The notes under the pieces: model-generated
Databases searched by the model: none
Told to the model about the DNA's origin: nothing
The model's input: only the letters and a program-made list of their open reading frames with translations
Made by a program: the position numbers and the translations under genes
Assembly (NCBI RefSeq): GCF_036669915.1
Contig: NC_089312.1
Coordinates: 4,353,938-4,417,937, forward strand
From: Pocillopora verrucosa
Taxonomy: Eukaryota > Cnidaria > Anthozoa > Scleractinia > Pocilloporidae
Reading direction: 5' to 3'
Length of the DNA stretch: 64,000 bases
Shown: piece after piece, positions 24,930-36,111 of the stretch
Position numbering within the stretch: position 1 is the stretch's first letter
Layout: every line of letters begins with the position of its first letter

Positions 24930-25468
24930 GATGGCAAAATGGAACGAATGAGGTCCGTATCACGTACATACAAATAGTTACGGGCTAAGGTGTTACACGC
25001 TATTGCTTTCTAGAATTTTCTTCTCTTCCTTATCCCTGTGAATATGGCAAATCACTCGAGAGTTTCCTTCTAAAGTATAACTGTTCTTAATTTTTGCATT
25101 CAGTAAAGAATGTAGCTTGATGATGGACACCCAGCCTTTGAATCCTCATGAGAAATACTGATTATAGCTATTTTTAAAATGCTCATAATCATTTGTGAAT
25201 TTTGTCATTTTGAAAGACTCTTATACAAAATGAAAGAAAAAAATAGATTAGAATTAGAAGCCAAAAAGAAATGTTCCAAAATTACCACCCTGTCAATGTA
25301 TCAGCAATATCCTTAAAAGGTATTCCTTTATTAGAAACTCACCTCACTGTGAATACAACTCAACCAAAAAAGGTCATAAATTGAACAATCATAACAGTGA
25401 AGGTGGGTATATTCCAAAGAAACTGAGGTGCTGCAATGGTGGGAGAGTGTAACAGGGTAATTTAGTAT
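24930..25468 (-). promoter_or_regulatory. Upstream flank of copy 1, conserved with 34321-34880
   Basis: About 500 bases upstream of the copy 1 ATG are closely matched upstream of the truncated exon at 34116-34320, less well upstream of copy 5 (55459-55990), and in part at copy 6. It presumably holds the promoter, but no TATA or initiator can be assigned. It ends at the TA target site of the 25471-28828 element. Confidence 0.4.
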
Positions 25469-25489
25469 TACCCTTGCGAACTGAATTCC

Positions 25490-25795
25490 CAGTTTTCTGG
25501 GAATTCCTAGGAATTCCTAGGAATTCCTAGGAATTCTCAAAAATTCCCAATTATGCAAATGACCCTTGCAAACCGAATTCCCAGTTTTCTGGGAATTTCT
25601 GGGAATTCCTAGGAATTCCTAAAAATTCCTAGGAATTACTAGGAATTCCTAGGAATTCTCAAAAATTCCCAACTATGCAAATTAACTCTGATTTAAAAAG
25701 CTTGGAATTACTGGGAATTTCTGGGAAAGGAAGACTCCAGTTTTGTGAGAACTTGGAATCCCTAGGAATTCCTAGGAATTCTCAGCTTTACAAAC
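25490..25795. repeat. Left AATTCCTAGG palindrome array
   Basis: About a dozen copies of GGAATTCCTA and close variants (GGGAATTTCT, AAAAATTCCC) lie just inside the left TIR of the 3.36-kb element. The word is its own reverse complement in register. Such subterminal arrays in DNA transposons usually bind the transposase. Confidence 0.8.
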
Positions 25796-25947
25796 TACCT
25801 ATAACAAATTCAACACCTAATTAATCTTTCTTTTTTCATGATTGTTGTTGCTGCTTTTTTTTTTCAGTTTTTTGCTCTATTTTCATGACTAATTGCTGTA
25901 ATTTGTTTTGCTGTTTTTATTCTTACAAAACATTTTTGTAAGAAAAG

Positions 25948-26124
25948 GGGAACATTGACTACCTCTGTCCTGTCTGCATGCTAAATGTTTGCAAAGTGTG
26001 TGGATGATCCACAAGTATTGGAACTCTTACAAAAATGTTTTGTATATGTTCCAATACTTGTGGATCATCCACACACTTTGCAAACATTTGGCATGCAGAC
26101 AAGACAAAGGTAGTCAATGTTCCC
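25948..26124. repeat. Near-perfect 77-bp hairpin
   Basis: Arms 25948-26024 and 26048-26124 match as reverse complements with about three mismatches in 77, around a 23-base loop. The outer ends read GGGAACATTGACTACC and GGTAGTCAATGTTCCC. The 21-base sequence just outside the left arm (CTTACAAAACATTTTTGTAAG) is itself palindromic and resembles the loop. It is either a small foldback element nested in the larger one, or a hairpin RNA source. Confidence 0.85.
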
Positions 26125-26543
26125 TTAGAGGAAAAACACCTTTTATATGACGTCTTCAATTTACTTTATTTGAAACTCTGATCTGAAAATATTTGTCAAC
26201 AAGACTTGTTAGTAGTGAGAAGTACCAACCAAGTTTCCTTTCATAACTTAATTTCTTAAATGTCCCAATCACTGGATCTCCCAAAAAAATATTACATCTT
26301 TTTATTTTTGGTGCAAATTACAAGTCCTTCTTTATATAAAAATGAAAAGTGATAGTCACACTTCAATAATAACAGCTCTTAAGTTTACTTGTTGTTCTTC
26401 TCTGTCTGTCAGCTATCAACAAGATTGTTTTATACTTCGAGCAGTGCATAACTATTTGTGGACCAGAGTTCCAACGCACCTCTGTAATTGCATATAGCTA
26501 CTCCTGTCTCTTGTACAAATGTTTCTCCTTTGTAAGACGCACT

Positions 26544-26895
26544 CTACTCTGTTGTCAATACTGCTTTAAGTTCAGTGGAAACGACTGACTGAGGAATCGA
26601 GATGGCGGTGTTGGAACGTGTTGCTGAACGCTTGCTACGGTCAAGCTTTGTAGATTTAGGTACTGGTACACTGGGATCATCTATGTATCTCTTATACTTC
26701 CGAATGTGGTATCCTTCTTTTATAAGTATGAGGGTAAAAGACGATTTGTAGTCGCATTCAAAACTGTGATTGGCTTGTGTTATTTCTCACCTTTGCCATT
26801 AACACAACTCAAGAGAGTTTCGAGTCTTTGTTTCCTCGACAACTTTCGGCCACAAATCGTGCATTTGTAATACGATCGATTCTTTTCGATTATTT
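26544..26895 (-). CDS. Small spliced gene with CxxC motif inside the element (5' end missing)
   Basis: Two exons are visible on the minus strand: 26791-26895 (acceptor CTATGTAG, donor GTGAGA) and 26544-26716 (acceptor TTATAAAAG, stop TAG). Both junctions are phase 1. They encode ...EKNRSYYKCTICGRKLSRKQ... then GYHIRKYKRYIDDPSVPVPK... ending VVSTELKAVLTTE. C-x2-C followed by basic residues hints at a zinc-binding DNA contact, but the second metal pair is not clear. The first exon could not be fixed; several ATGs lie at 26920-27100. It is transcribed away from the 27158 gene, so the two probably share a promoter region. Confidence 0.5.
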
Positions 26896-27157
26896 CTACA
26901 TAGAGTGAGCTCACATCTTTATTTGTATCACCAAGCTATCCATCTTCTAGAAGCAGAGAACCGGTCGGAGAAGTCAGAATAAAGTTTGGCGCTTTTCTTA
27001 ACACTGCAATCGGCAAGCCAGCAGATTCACTTTGCTAGCCAATTACAAGTCCTAAAAGATCCACGTGATCATGCCCGTGATCGGAAACAAAGAAGACTCC
27101 ATTTGGCGCTCATCTTTGAATGTACTTTGGATCGGTTGATCGCTTTTCTCAACTGTT

Positions 27158-27962
27158 TTGCTTAATATAACATTTCTAAAGATAGCTTTTATTGTGGTTC
27201 AGTGGGAAAACGAGAATAGCGTGAGTGTTGTAAAAGAAAAGAAAGTCGTTGGCGCCGTGGAGTTAAAAGAAGGGACAACAGTTGACATATTGACTGGTAC
27301 AAACAAGGGTCGAGTGGCCATCTGTAAAGCTACGATTTTGAAAGTTTGTGGTGAGTAAAAATTGCGATATTCGTTACGTGATCAAAATCTTATAAAAGAA
27401 TAGATGTAGCGGGTTGAATTAAGCTTACGTAACGCTCGGCGCAACTGAAACTAGAATAATTCTGAGAATCGAATCGGTCACTTGCATGCCGCAGTTTCTT
27501 AAGCTTATGCTTTACAATGAAATAAACCTATCAGTAAGGTTTCAAGATTCCTCTAGTCACGTTTGGGAACATTCAAGATTCATAATAGGAACTGTTATTA
27601 AACAAACCTTAGTACATAAAGAAGCCCTCCTTGGTAAAAACAAAATAATGTATTCAGCCCATATTAAGTAAAATCCATGAGAGAGATGTACTAACTCCAA
27701 TATAAAAGTCACTCAATATAACAGAGATTTCTCAATTTGAGAATCCAATGAATGCCCTTTTCCTCATAGCCATCTTAAGAGCCTGGTCTGAGCTTTAAAT
27801 ATACATATTTTAATATATTATTTTTTTTCAAATTCAGATGTCAAGGAATCCAGATACAAAATGGTCAAGGTTCTTGTTGACAACCTCATTCAAGGCCAAC
27901 TCATTGTGAGCCCAGGAAAAAAAATACAAACAGTACAAACAGCAGCTAAGTTTGCAGTTTAG
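27158..27962 (+). CDS. Two-exon small protein inside the element, function unknown
   Basis: Exon 1 is 27158-27350 (donor GTGAGT) and exon 2 is 27838-27962 (acceptor TTCAAATTCAG, stop TAG), phase 1, giving about 105 residues. The N-terminal half (VVQWENENSVSVVKEKKVV, VELKEGTTVDIL, CKATILKV) looks like a small beta-barrel of the sort seen at the N-terminus of cnidarian BEN-domain-like proteins, a weak resemblance from memory. The C-terminal part (KMVKVLVDNLIQGQLIVSPG) is unfamiliar. No catalytic motif is visible. Its place inside the TIR element suggests an element-borne or captured gene. Confidence 0.55.
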
Positions 27963-28384
27963 GATAACTTCATTCTAATTTATTGTTACAGTTACAACAA
28001 GATTTTAATCAAAAAATCAATTTTATTTGTCTGTAATTAGCCCCTTCACTCCCAAGAGTGCTTGGTTTTCAAATATAACTTAAGATATTGTATTTTATGG
28101 AAAAGAATCAACAGATTTTATTCATTATTTGTGTCAAACCAAATTTAATGATTGATTAGAACTATTTTATATGAATAGCTGTAATTGAAGATTAATCCGT
28201 ATGAAGTTTTCAAGAAAAGAAAAATAAATCAAATTCCATCCTAATATTACCACACATTGATGTTATTTAATCAAAAATATTCTACATGTAAGCCTTAATT
28301 AAGCTTCTAAATAAATTTCATTGAATACTTGAATTTTAGCTGGGTTTTTTTTAATTTAAAGTATTTATTTTATATCATTAGCCT

Positions 28385-28818
28385 CAAATTTTTGCTTAAA
28401 ATTCCCAGTAATTCTTAAACATTCCCAAAAATTCCCAGAAATTCCCAGAAATTCCCAGAAATTCCCAGAAATTCCTAGAAATTTTTTAGATTTACAGCTT
28501 TTCAGGGAAAGTCATTGGTTCTCTGAGTTGGAATTCCTAGGAATTCCTAGGAATTCCAAGTCCTGTTGGCTATAAACTTGGAATTTCTGGGAATTTCTGG
28601 GAATTTCTGGGAATTTCTGGGAATTTCTAGGAATTTCTAGGTTTTTAGAACCAGAGTTGTTATGGTTGGGAATTCCTAGGAATTCCTAGGAATTCCCAGT
28701 CCGAATTTACCGTGAAAATTCACACCTTTATTCCTAGGAATTCCTAGGAATTCCTAGGAATAAATTCCTAGGAATTCCTAGGAAAATCCTAGGAATTCCT
28801 AGGAATTCCAAAAGCCAT
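28385..28818. repeat. Right AATTCCTAGG / TTCCCAGAAA array
   Basis: More than twenty copies of TTCCCAGAAA, GGAATTTCTG and AATTCCTAGG words end at the right TIR of the 3.36-kb element, mirroring the left array in inverted orientation. Confidence 0.8.
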
Positions 28819-28830
28819 TTCGCAAGGGTA

Positions 28831-30600
28831 TCACCTGAGTTTATGATGTAATTTAGCCATCATAAAGAGTTTCAAAGCTTACTTTTGCACATTAGCCCAT
28901 TGTCAGAGCAAAAACTGAGAAAGGGCTCTGATGTTTGAAATGTCAACTTTGAAACCCTTTACAGTGGCCAATTTATGTTATCAAACCTGCTGATAATACT
29001 AAGTCATGAGAGTGGACAACTATATCCCATACTTTTTTGGTCAACCTAAACAAGATAATATTTGCTCAAGTTAATAAAACTAGTAAAATGTTTATATTCT
29101 TTACTTTTCTGTGTTAAATGAACTAAATGGCCAAATAACTGTAAGACTGTGCTGAAAAATGTTATCACCCAAATAAAAGATATTGGCTAATGTACATCAG
29201 TCCTTATGGGGAAGACTAAAATAAACAAAAAAGCAAACAAACCAGAAAACAAATAACAAACAAACAACTTATAAAAACATGGTAGCAAAACTGACATTAA
29301 CCCTTTACACCATCATCAGTTTGCATCTTTTCCATACTGTTCTCAGTACATTTTCTAAGATTGTGACAAGAATTTGTCAACCCCATTATTTTATTAACCA
29401 TTATTACATTATTACCTCATTACATTATTAACCATTACTTTTTGAAATCTGTTTTAGCTGCCTTTGAAAGGCATAACTATAAATTAAATATCACAAAAGA
29501 TTTTTATAGGCTTTCACTTAAACCATTGATAGCCTCTTACAGTTAAAGTCCTTCTACTGACAGAAAAATTAAATAATTTACAACTATGTTCAACTTGACT
29601 AATTTCAACTATTCTTATGAAGTAAAAAATAGATCTTTAAGAGCACTCATCCACCGAGATTTGTAAAAAGAAAGAAACAACAAACAAAGGTAATAACCAT
29701 GGATCAGGTCGCAGAAATATTTTGCAAACTCAGTACAAGACCTGAAGTAAAATGAGAGAAGTACCCAAGGCACAAGAGTTAGAGCACATTTTTATTGAGT
29801 GGCATAAAACCAAACCAAAATTAATCACAAGGGCCAATTAGAATAAAAGAAAATACCTTAAAGAGGTAACAAGAACTCAAAGTAAAAAAACTGATTTTAG
29901 TTTTGCATTTGATTGGTCGAGAGAGTAGCGTTTTTTTTCTAGACCAATCACAGAGAGAAGTAAAGCAAACCCAATGCAATTCAGGATTAATTTCAATACT
30001 CACTTCAAAATTGTGCTAGTGACTGAAATGTTAAGATTGGTTTTAATTTTACATGTAATTGCAAGGGTTCTCAACCAATCACTACCCTGAAAAGGAAATA
30101 ATTAGATCTCTCTCACAGAGTGTCTTTCCTGAACCCCAACCTTGCATTATCAATTTTCATCAGTTAAGAGCCAATTAGTTGTCATGAAAATATTAAAATT
30201 ACCTTCCCTGATATGTGATGTGTTGCTTATTGCAAATGGAACGGATTCAAAATGTACTACAGCTTCTTTTGAGCTAGAATATCCAACTTATAATAGACTA
30301 TATATATTAGACTATATATACTATTCTGATAATAGACTATATATATTAGACTATATATACTATTCTGATAAATATAATAGTTGAACTGTTTTACAGCCAC
30401 ATGGAGCAAACTAGTTTTTTCTTTCATTCATTAATGATATCAGCTCTTTCTGTCTTTGAAAGACATAACTTTAAAATACATATCACAAAAGATTTCCAAA
30501 GGCATTCACAAACCCATATTAGACTATTTAAGTTACACAGTCCTTGCACTGACATGTTGACTAATTTCAACTGTCCTTATGAATAAAATACTGTCTAAAG
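28831..30600. repeat. Duplicated downstream flank of the F-box units
   Basis: Sequence between the units is itself repeated. Landmarks such as AAGATAATATTT, CAGTATGCATCTTCTCCATA and CTCAGTACATTT recur near 29.05-29.35, 35.08-35.4, 45.0-45.3, 52.0-52.3 and 56.25-56.57 kb, in the same order. Two 39-base direct repeats of TATATATTAGACTATATATA sequence lie at about 30290-30368. No genes are seen. Confidence 0.7.
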
Positions 30601-30713
30601 CTATAAAGTAAGTGACAAGTTTATTGTTTATCACTATGTTCCTCTTCACTACATGTTACTATTCACTCCCCTCATATGATCCTTTCTCATTAGACTGTGT
30701 ATGGCTCAGATTC

Positions 30714-33700
30714 TCATCTCCTTCTTCCAATGAATGTTTCTTCTTCTTCTCTAAATTTCAAGGCAAGCAAAAGATAGCGTGCTGTAAATTGGTAATTTAA
30801 CTTGGGGATGCGCTTTGCTCCTTCCATACATTTACTTACACCCTGCTGAAATAGCTTAGTAACTGGACTCAACTTTTCAACTTGAAGATGGTTCCTCCTG
30901 CGTCTGCAGTCTGTATCCAGCTGCAATTCTTTACCATCTGGTAGGGTGATTTTAAGCTTCAATTGATACCAGGTTGAGTGGCTTCCCCCATTCCCATACA
31001 TGCCACCCCAAGCTTTTACAACTCTACCTCCTGAAAACCTGAAGGAGGCTCTGCTTTCTACAAACTTGTCTGCAACTAAACTTGGTTTGTAATCACTAGA
31101 TTCAAGCTCTGTTCGCAAAAGTAAGTCCTGCACAAGTGGTTTGGGCAATGGCTTCTGCTTAAGGTCTGAGGCAATCTCATAAAAGCCATTGGCATCCCTT
31201 TGAAGCTTTTTGAGAAATTTTGTCTCTGATCTCTGGATCAAGACAGCCATAGTTTCAGTGATCAGACTGGGAAGGTTTGAATCAGGATTATTCCATTCAG
31301 ACACTAGGTTTTTCAACTTGGTATCAGCCTGAAGGTTCTGGTGAAACAGATCTAAAGCTGGCTGAACATAGCCTGGGGTGGGTTTTTCATTCCTGGACGG
31401 GTCTTTAAACCTGAGTTTGTGTGCTGCTGCCAAGGTATTCTGGTGCGGAAAGAAGTAGCACAGCCAGACAAAAAATGTGTTTGTTATTGGAGGAACTGTC
31501 TCACCAAGCTCTTTCTGCAGGAGTTCCACCACTGGTTTCATTGGTTTAACTGCAGCTTGAAGATCTTTTTCTTCCCAATACTGATAATCGCAAGTGCAAT
31601 AGAGGGTGATATCTACAAAAAATGGTATTTTAGCTTTGAAATTAGTAATTTGACCATATAGTCAAAATAGCATTACAGACCGTCTGCTGACATAGAAGTG
31701 TATAATACCAAGAGATGTACTATGGCAAATTGCTATAATTGTCACAAAAATATTAAACATAAAATTCCACTGCACTTTGTTACAGACAATTAGTAGAGGG
31801 TCCTAAACTAACTTATCCTAGCATTCAAAAGCATGTCTGGTTTCCTTATAAATTGTCAATTTTCCTTAAAAAGAGGGGGTCATCACACACATGTTTGCCA
31901 AAGAAGTCTTTTTTTAGGTTCAAATTTTTTGCAATTATTTTGGCTGGGATGACTGAACTTACCAGTCAAACCCAAGCAAGCATGACATAAATGAAGGATG
32001 CTTACTGGATGACTCAATCAATTAATCAATCAAGCCCTGACTCACTCACCCAATTCCACCCCCACTTCTTTCCATCTTCTCTTTCATCATTCATTCATTC
32101 ATTCATTCAGTCAGTCTGTCAATCAGTTGGTCTGGCAGTCAGTCTGTTACTCTCAGTCAGCAAGTAAATCAGCCCATCTCTCTCAGTCAGTCAGTCACTG
32201 TTATCAATCAGTCAGACAGTCAAATACTGTCTCAGACAGTCAGTCATTAAAGGCCTAAGTGCATTGGGCTGACTTGGTATGTCAGTCAGTCGTACTTAGT
32301 CAGTTGTACTCAGTCAGTCAGTCAGTCACTCTCACAGTACTAAGTAACCGATTCAGCCAGCTTTTCAATCACACTCTCAATTCAGCTATCTCAACCAATT
32401 TCACTGTTATCAGCGCTGAAGTCAACTACCGTATCTACTCGTGTTTAAGTCGATCCCCATTTTCAAGGTCAAAAATCGGATTTTTCATCATTTTTAGTAG
32501 TAAAAGTAAACTTCAGACCAATCGATATTTCCCATAAAGTTAATCGCTTATTTCTGAGAATGAAAACACGGTGAATTAAAAAAACCTGCAGAGCAAAATG
32601 TAATCGCTTGCTGTGAAGTTTATTAGCACTTATTTGTATCACCACGATTTAAGCGTACACGAGCACTTTTATGCACTAGACAACTATTTTACCATATTTT
32701 GTAAATCGCATTGAAAATGGAATCGTTTTGCATTTAACTAAACTTTTATCTTAATGTTGAGTTTGAAAGGAGATTTAGAAGACCGAAGGAACACCGAGAG
32801 CTTCGAAGGGATAATTGTCGCGCGTAACAAACAAGACAACGACAGAGAACAGCATTTGCTAGGTCTCTAAGCTACTAAAACCGTTCGCTGGAGACGAAAA
32901 TTCATTCATCACTATAAACAGCAGCGACGTTGTAAGAAAAATTGTCTACCCTTCAGATCAGAAGACACAATAGAAATCAGCTCCAGTAGCTTTGTGTTTA
33001 AGCAACTTAAAATTTATTATTATAAACTTTTCGGTTGACAAAGAATGCGCTGAAAACTGACGAAACCCGAACCCAATTGGAACGAGTTTTGTAAACTCAG
33101 TTTTCCTAACGGACTTCAGGCAATATTGTTACGCCAATTTCTTGGATTTATTGGGTCAGGTCTTCGTGTAAGACTTGTTAAGAAGTCGAGGGTAATTTTT
33201 TGGGCTGATATTTTGGTCATAAAAGGTCGAATTATACACAAGTAAATACGGTAATTTGTAATTTAAAAAATAACCTGTAAACTCACCTTTTGACTCTACA
33301 TCCAAATCTTTACAAGTTACGCGGATGTGCAACTCGTTGTCTTGATCATCGATGTGCACATGAAAGTAGGTGGTATCGATCTTTAAGTCCTTGTCACAGC
33401 CTGGCAAATGCAACGTGACACTTCGATATTCGGTAAAACAATTCGCTTGCCGAATGCCTTCTTCCCCTGTTTTACTCTCCTGATTTCTGATCCATGTAAA
33501 CAATTTAGCTGCCACAGGTCCGTTTTCCTCCCGAACTTTTACAACTTTCGCATAAGTCAGGAGTTCCTTAGCTGCTGTAAGGCGTGCAGCATTGGACAGA
33601 AGATTCTCCAGATTTCTAAACTTGTTGTAGTCTCTCCTGCCATCGGTGATTTCCACAAGGTAGCATTTTATGTAGTATTCAGCTTTTGCTCGCAGCAACT

Positions 33701-33845
33701 TTGGATGGAGACTGCTCCGAATGTGGCTAATCACCTGTTGAACCCTCTTGCAGGAGAGAGCGACGTTGTGAAAGGAAGCCGGATCATCCAAAAAGGAAAT
33801 AATTCTGCAAAGGCAGTCGTCATTGATAGTCAAGAAAGAGGCCAT
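30714..33845 (-). CDS. F-box protein, array copy 2 (acidic tail lost)
   Basis: Exons 33287-33845 (ATG at 33845) and 30714-31612 (acceptor TTTTTTGTAG) give about 485 residues in phase 1. The F-box is MASFLTINDDCLCRIISFLDD..., very close to copy 4. Exon 2 keeps the central domain but a one-base frameshift near ETFIG brings an early TGA at 30714. The remnant acidic tail is still legible downstream to about 30618. The intron contains a MITE (32429-33251), ending 35 bases from the donor, and the CAGT repeat. It could be functional if the acidic tail is dispensable. Confidence 0.7.
32085..32400. repeat. CAGT tandem repeat in intron of copy 2
   Basis: CATTCATTCATTCAGTCAGT followed by many CAGT/CAATCAGT units occupies the same intron position as in the other copies. 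It is interrupted on the donor side by the MITE beginning at 32429. Confidence 0.8.
32429..33251. mobile_element. Non-autonomous TA-inserting DNA transposon (MITE)
   Basis: The ends read TA|CCGTATCTACTCGTGTTTAA and, reverse-complemented, CCGTATTTACTTGTGTATAA. About 21 of 25 terminal bases match and TA flanks both sides. TA duplication suggests the Tc1/mariner-pogo superfamily. There is no transposase frame in its 823 bases. It is absent from the homologous introns of the other copies, which marks it as a later insertion. Confidence 0.75.
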
Positions 33846-34025
33846 ACGGCTGATCTCCGGTGTAAAGCCACAGCTAACGTCATGAGTCGCTTACAAGCGG
33901 ATTTCGCATGAAGAGCTTTGCGGACAACTAATTTGCATAAAACAGGTGTTTATTAATTTCCGGAGTGTTTATTAATTTCCGGAGTGCAAATTTTACGATT
34001 ATTTGGCTCAAAAGTCCTTAAAGTA

Positions 34026-34067
34026 AGACTATTAATCGCAAATGGCATTTCTAGCGATTAATAGTCT
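34026..34067. repeat. Perfect 14-bp hairpin
   Basis: AGACTATTAATCGC and GCGATTAATAGTCT flank a 14-base loop. It lies in the short segment between the full exon 1 of copy 2 and the truncated exon, next to a 19-base direct duplication (TTTATTAATTTCCGGAGTG, 33952-33989). Confidence 0.7.
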
Positions 34068-34115
34068 GAAAGCGTCTTCTAACACGAATAATAATCGTGG
34101 TTTTAAGTACGACGT

Positions 34116-34320
34116 CATCGGTGATTTCCATAAGGTAGCATTTTATGTAATATTCAGCTTTTGCTCGCAGCAACTTTGGATGGAGAATGCTCCGAGTGTT
34201 TTTAATCACCTGTTGAACCCTCTTTCAGGAGAGAGCGACGCTGTGAAAGGAATTAGGATCGTCCAAAAAGGAAATAATTCTGCAAAGGCAGTCTTCATTG
34301 AGAGTCGAGAAGGACGCCAT
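34116..34320 (-). pseudogene. Truncated extra F-box first exon
   Basis: An ATG at 34320 begins MASFSTLNEDCLCRIISFLD, like copy 1, and continues for about 68 codons to ...CYLMEITD. Homology then stops at about 34116. Upstream sequence matches the copy 1 upstream flank. The complete exon 1 of copy 2 (33287-33845) resembles copy 4 instead. This looks like an original promoter-proximal exon cut off by insertion or recombination of a second first exon. Confidence 0.75.
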
Positions 34321-35689
34321 AATGGCAAAATGAAACGAATGAGGTCCGCATCACGTACATACAATTAGTTAAGGGCTAAGGTGTTACAGGCTATTCACAG
34401 CTTTCTAGAATTTTCTTCACTTCCTTATCCCTGTAAATATAGCATATCGCTCGAGAGTTTCTATACCTGTTCTTAATTTTTGCATTCAGTAAAGAAGGTA
34501 GTTTGATAATGGACACCTAGCCTTTGAATCCACATGAAAAATATTGATTATAGCTATTTTTACAATGCTCATAATCATTTGTGAATTTTGTCATTCTTAA
34601 AACCTCTTTTACAAAATGAAAAAAACAAAAACAAAAAAACAATAGATTAAATTTAAGAGCCAAAAAGAATAATGCTCCCAAAATTACCACCCTGTCAATG
34701 TAACAGCAATATCCTTAAAGGCATTCCTTTATTTGAAACTCAACTAATTACAAACACAATTCAACTAGGAGAGGTAAAAAAAGGAACAATCATAAGAGTG
34801 AAGAGGGGCATGTTACTTAAGAAACTGTGATGCTGCTCGGTGGGGGAGTGTAACAGGGTAAATAAGTATTATCAACTGAGTTGATCACATGAATTGGCCA
34901 TCGTGATGAGTTTCAAAACTGATATTTTGAGCATTAGCCCTTCATCAGAGCAAATGACAAAGGGCTCTGATGCTTGAAACGTCAACTTTGAAACTCTTTA
35001 CAGTGGCCAATTTATGTTACCGACCCAGTTGATGATACTAAATCATGAGAGTGGAGAACTTCATCCAATATCTGAGTTTTGTCAACCTAACCAAGATAAT
35101 ATTTCCTTGAGTTAATATAATAATAAAATGTAATATTCTTTACTTTTCTGTGTTACATGAACTAAACAGCCAAATAACTGTAAGACTGTGCTGAAAAGCG
35201 TTATCACCCAAATGAAAGAACTTGGCTGATGTACATCAATCCTTAGGGGGAAGACTAAAATAAACAAAAAGACAGACAAACGAGAACACAAACACCAAAC
35301 AAACAACTTATAAAAACAAAGTCACAAAACTGACATCAACCCTTTACACCATCATCAGTATGCATCTTCTCCATACTGTTCTCAGTACATTTTCTAAGGT
35401 TGTGACAATGAGAATTTGTCTACCAGTGACAATCAAGAGGTTTTTCAGTTAGTGCATGGTCATCTCCTTTATTCTGATGACCTTAATGTTTGATTCAGGG
35501 GTGATATTGTAATGAAAGCACATAGCCATCAAATCATTAAAAAAAAAAGAAAAAAAAAAAAGAAAACATTTAAAAGCCATTAAAACAGTCAAAGAGAGTG
35601 AAGAAAAGATATATTGCAAATCATATATTAGACCCCAGAAGTAAAACAAGAGTGGTGCCCAAGCCACTGGAGTGAAATACAAAGTCACT

Positions 35690-35830
35690 ATGATTGTTTT
35701 TAGTTTTAGAGACCAGTCAGTATTCATTGTCTGAGGAGAAGGGGGAAGGGGAAGGTGAATGTGGGGGGGGGGGGGGGCGGGGGGAAAATTTGGAGCCGAT
35801 CACATGGTTTTCAGGAACATTTGCTACACC
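35690..35830 (+). repeat. Dispersed repeat R1 copy with G-run
   Basis: A run of about 15 G at 35763-35778 is followed by GGAGCCGATCACATGGTTTT, the R1 landmark. The preceding flank (AGACCAGTCAGTATTCAT) is shared with 52.6 kb. Confidence 0.5.
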
Positions 35831-36111
35831 TATGTTAAAGTTCAAACTAATACAGTTACAGTCCTTGCACTTTTATGTTGACTAATTTCAACTGTTCTTA
35901 TGAATAAAATACCATTTAAAGCTATAAAGTAGGTGAAAAGTTTATTGTTTATCACTATGTTCCTCTTCACTCTCCTCATATGATCCTTCCTCACTAGACT
36001 TAATGTATGGATCAGATTCTCATCATGTCTTTTCTTCCAAGGAATGTTTTGTCTTCTCAGCCAAACGTCATGACATGTAAAAGATAGTAGGCTGTAAAGC
36101 AGTCATTTAAC

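Larger units (their letters stand above)
25471..28828. mobile_element. 3.36-kb DNA element with TIRs, TA target duplication and palindrome arrays
   Basis: The left end reads TA|CCCTTGCGAA and the right end TTCGCAAGGG|TA, a 10-base terminal inverted repeat with a TA duplication. The flanks rejoin as AGTATTATCA.., matching the empty site in the homologous flank at about 34870-34880. Just inside both ends are arrays of the 10-base palindromic word AATTCCTAGG (about 25490-25790 and 28385-28810), and a second TIR-like CCCTTGCAAA lies at 25563. The interior holds a near-perfect hairpin (25948-26124) and two divergent small spliced genes (26544-26895 minus, 27158-27962 plus). No DDE, tyrosine-recombinase or reverse-transcriptase motif was found, so it may be mobilised in trans. 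Confidence 0.75.

Noticed and set aside
25959..26159. Minus-strand frame of 66 codons at 26 kb
   Set aside because: It spans the two arms of a hairpin, so its sequence is an inverted repeat rather than a gene.
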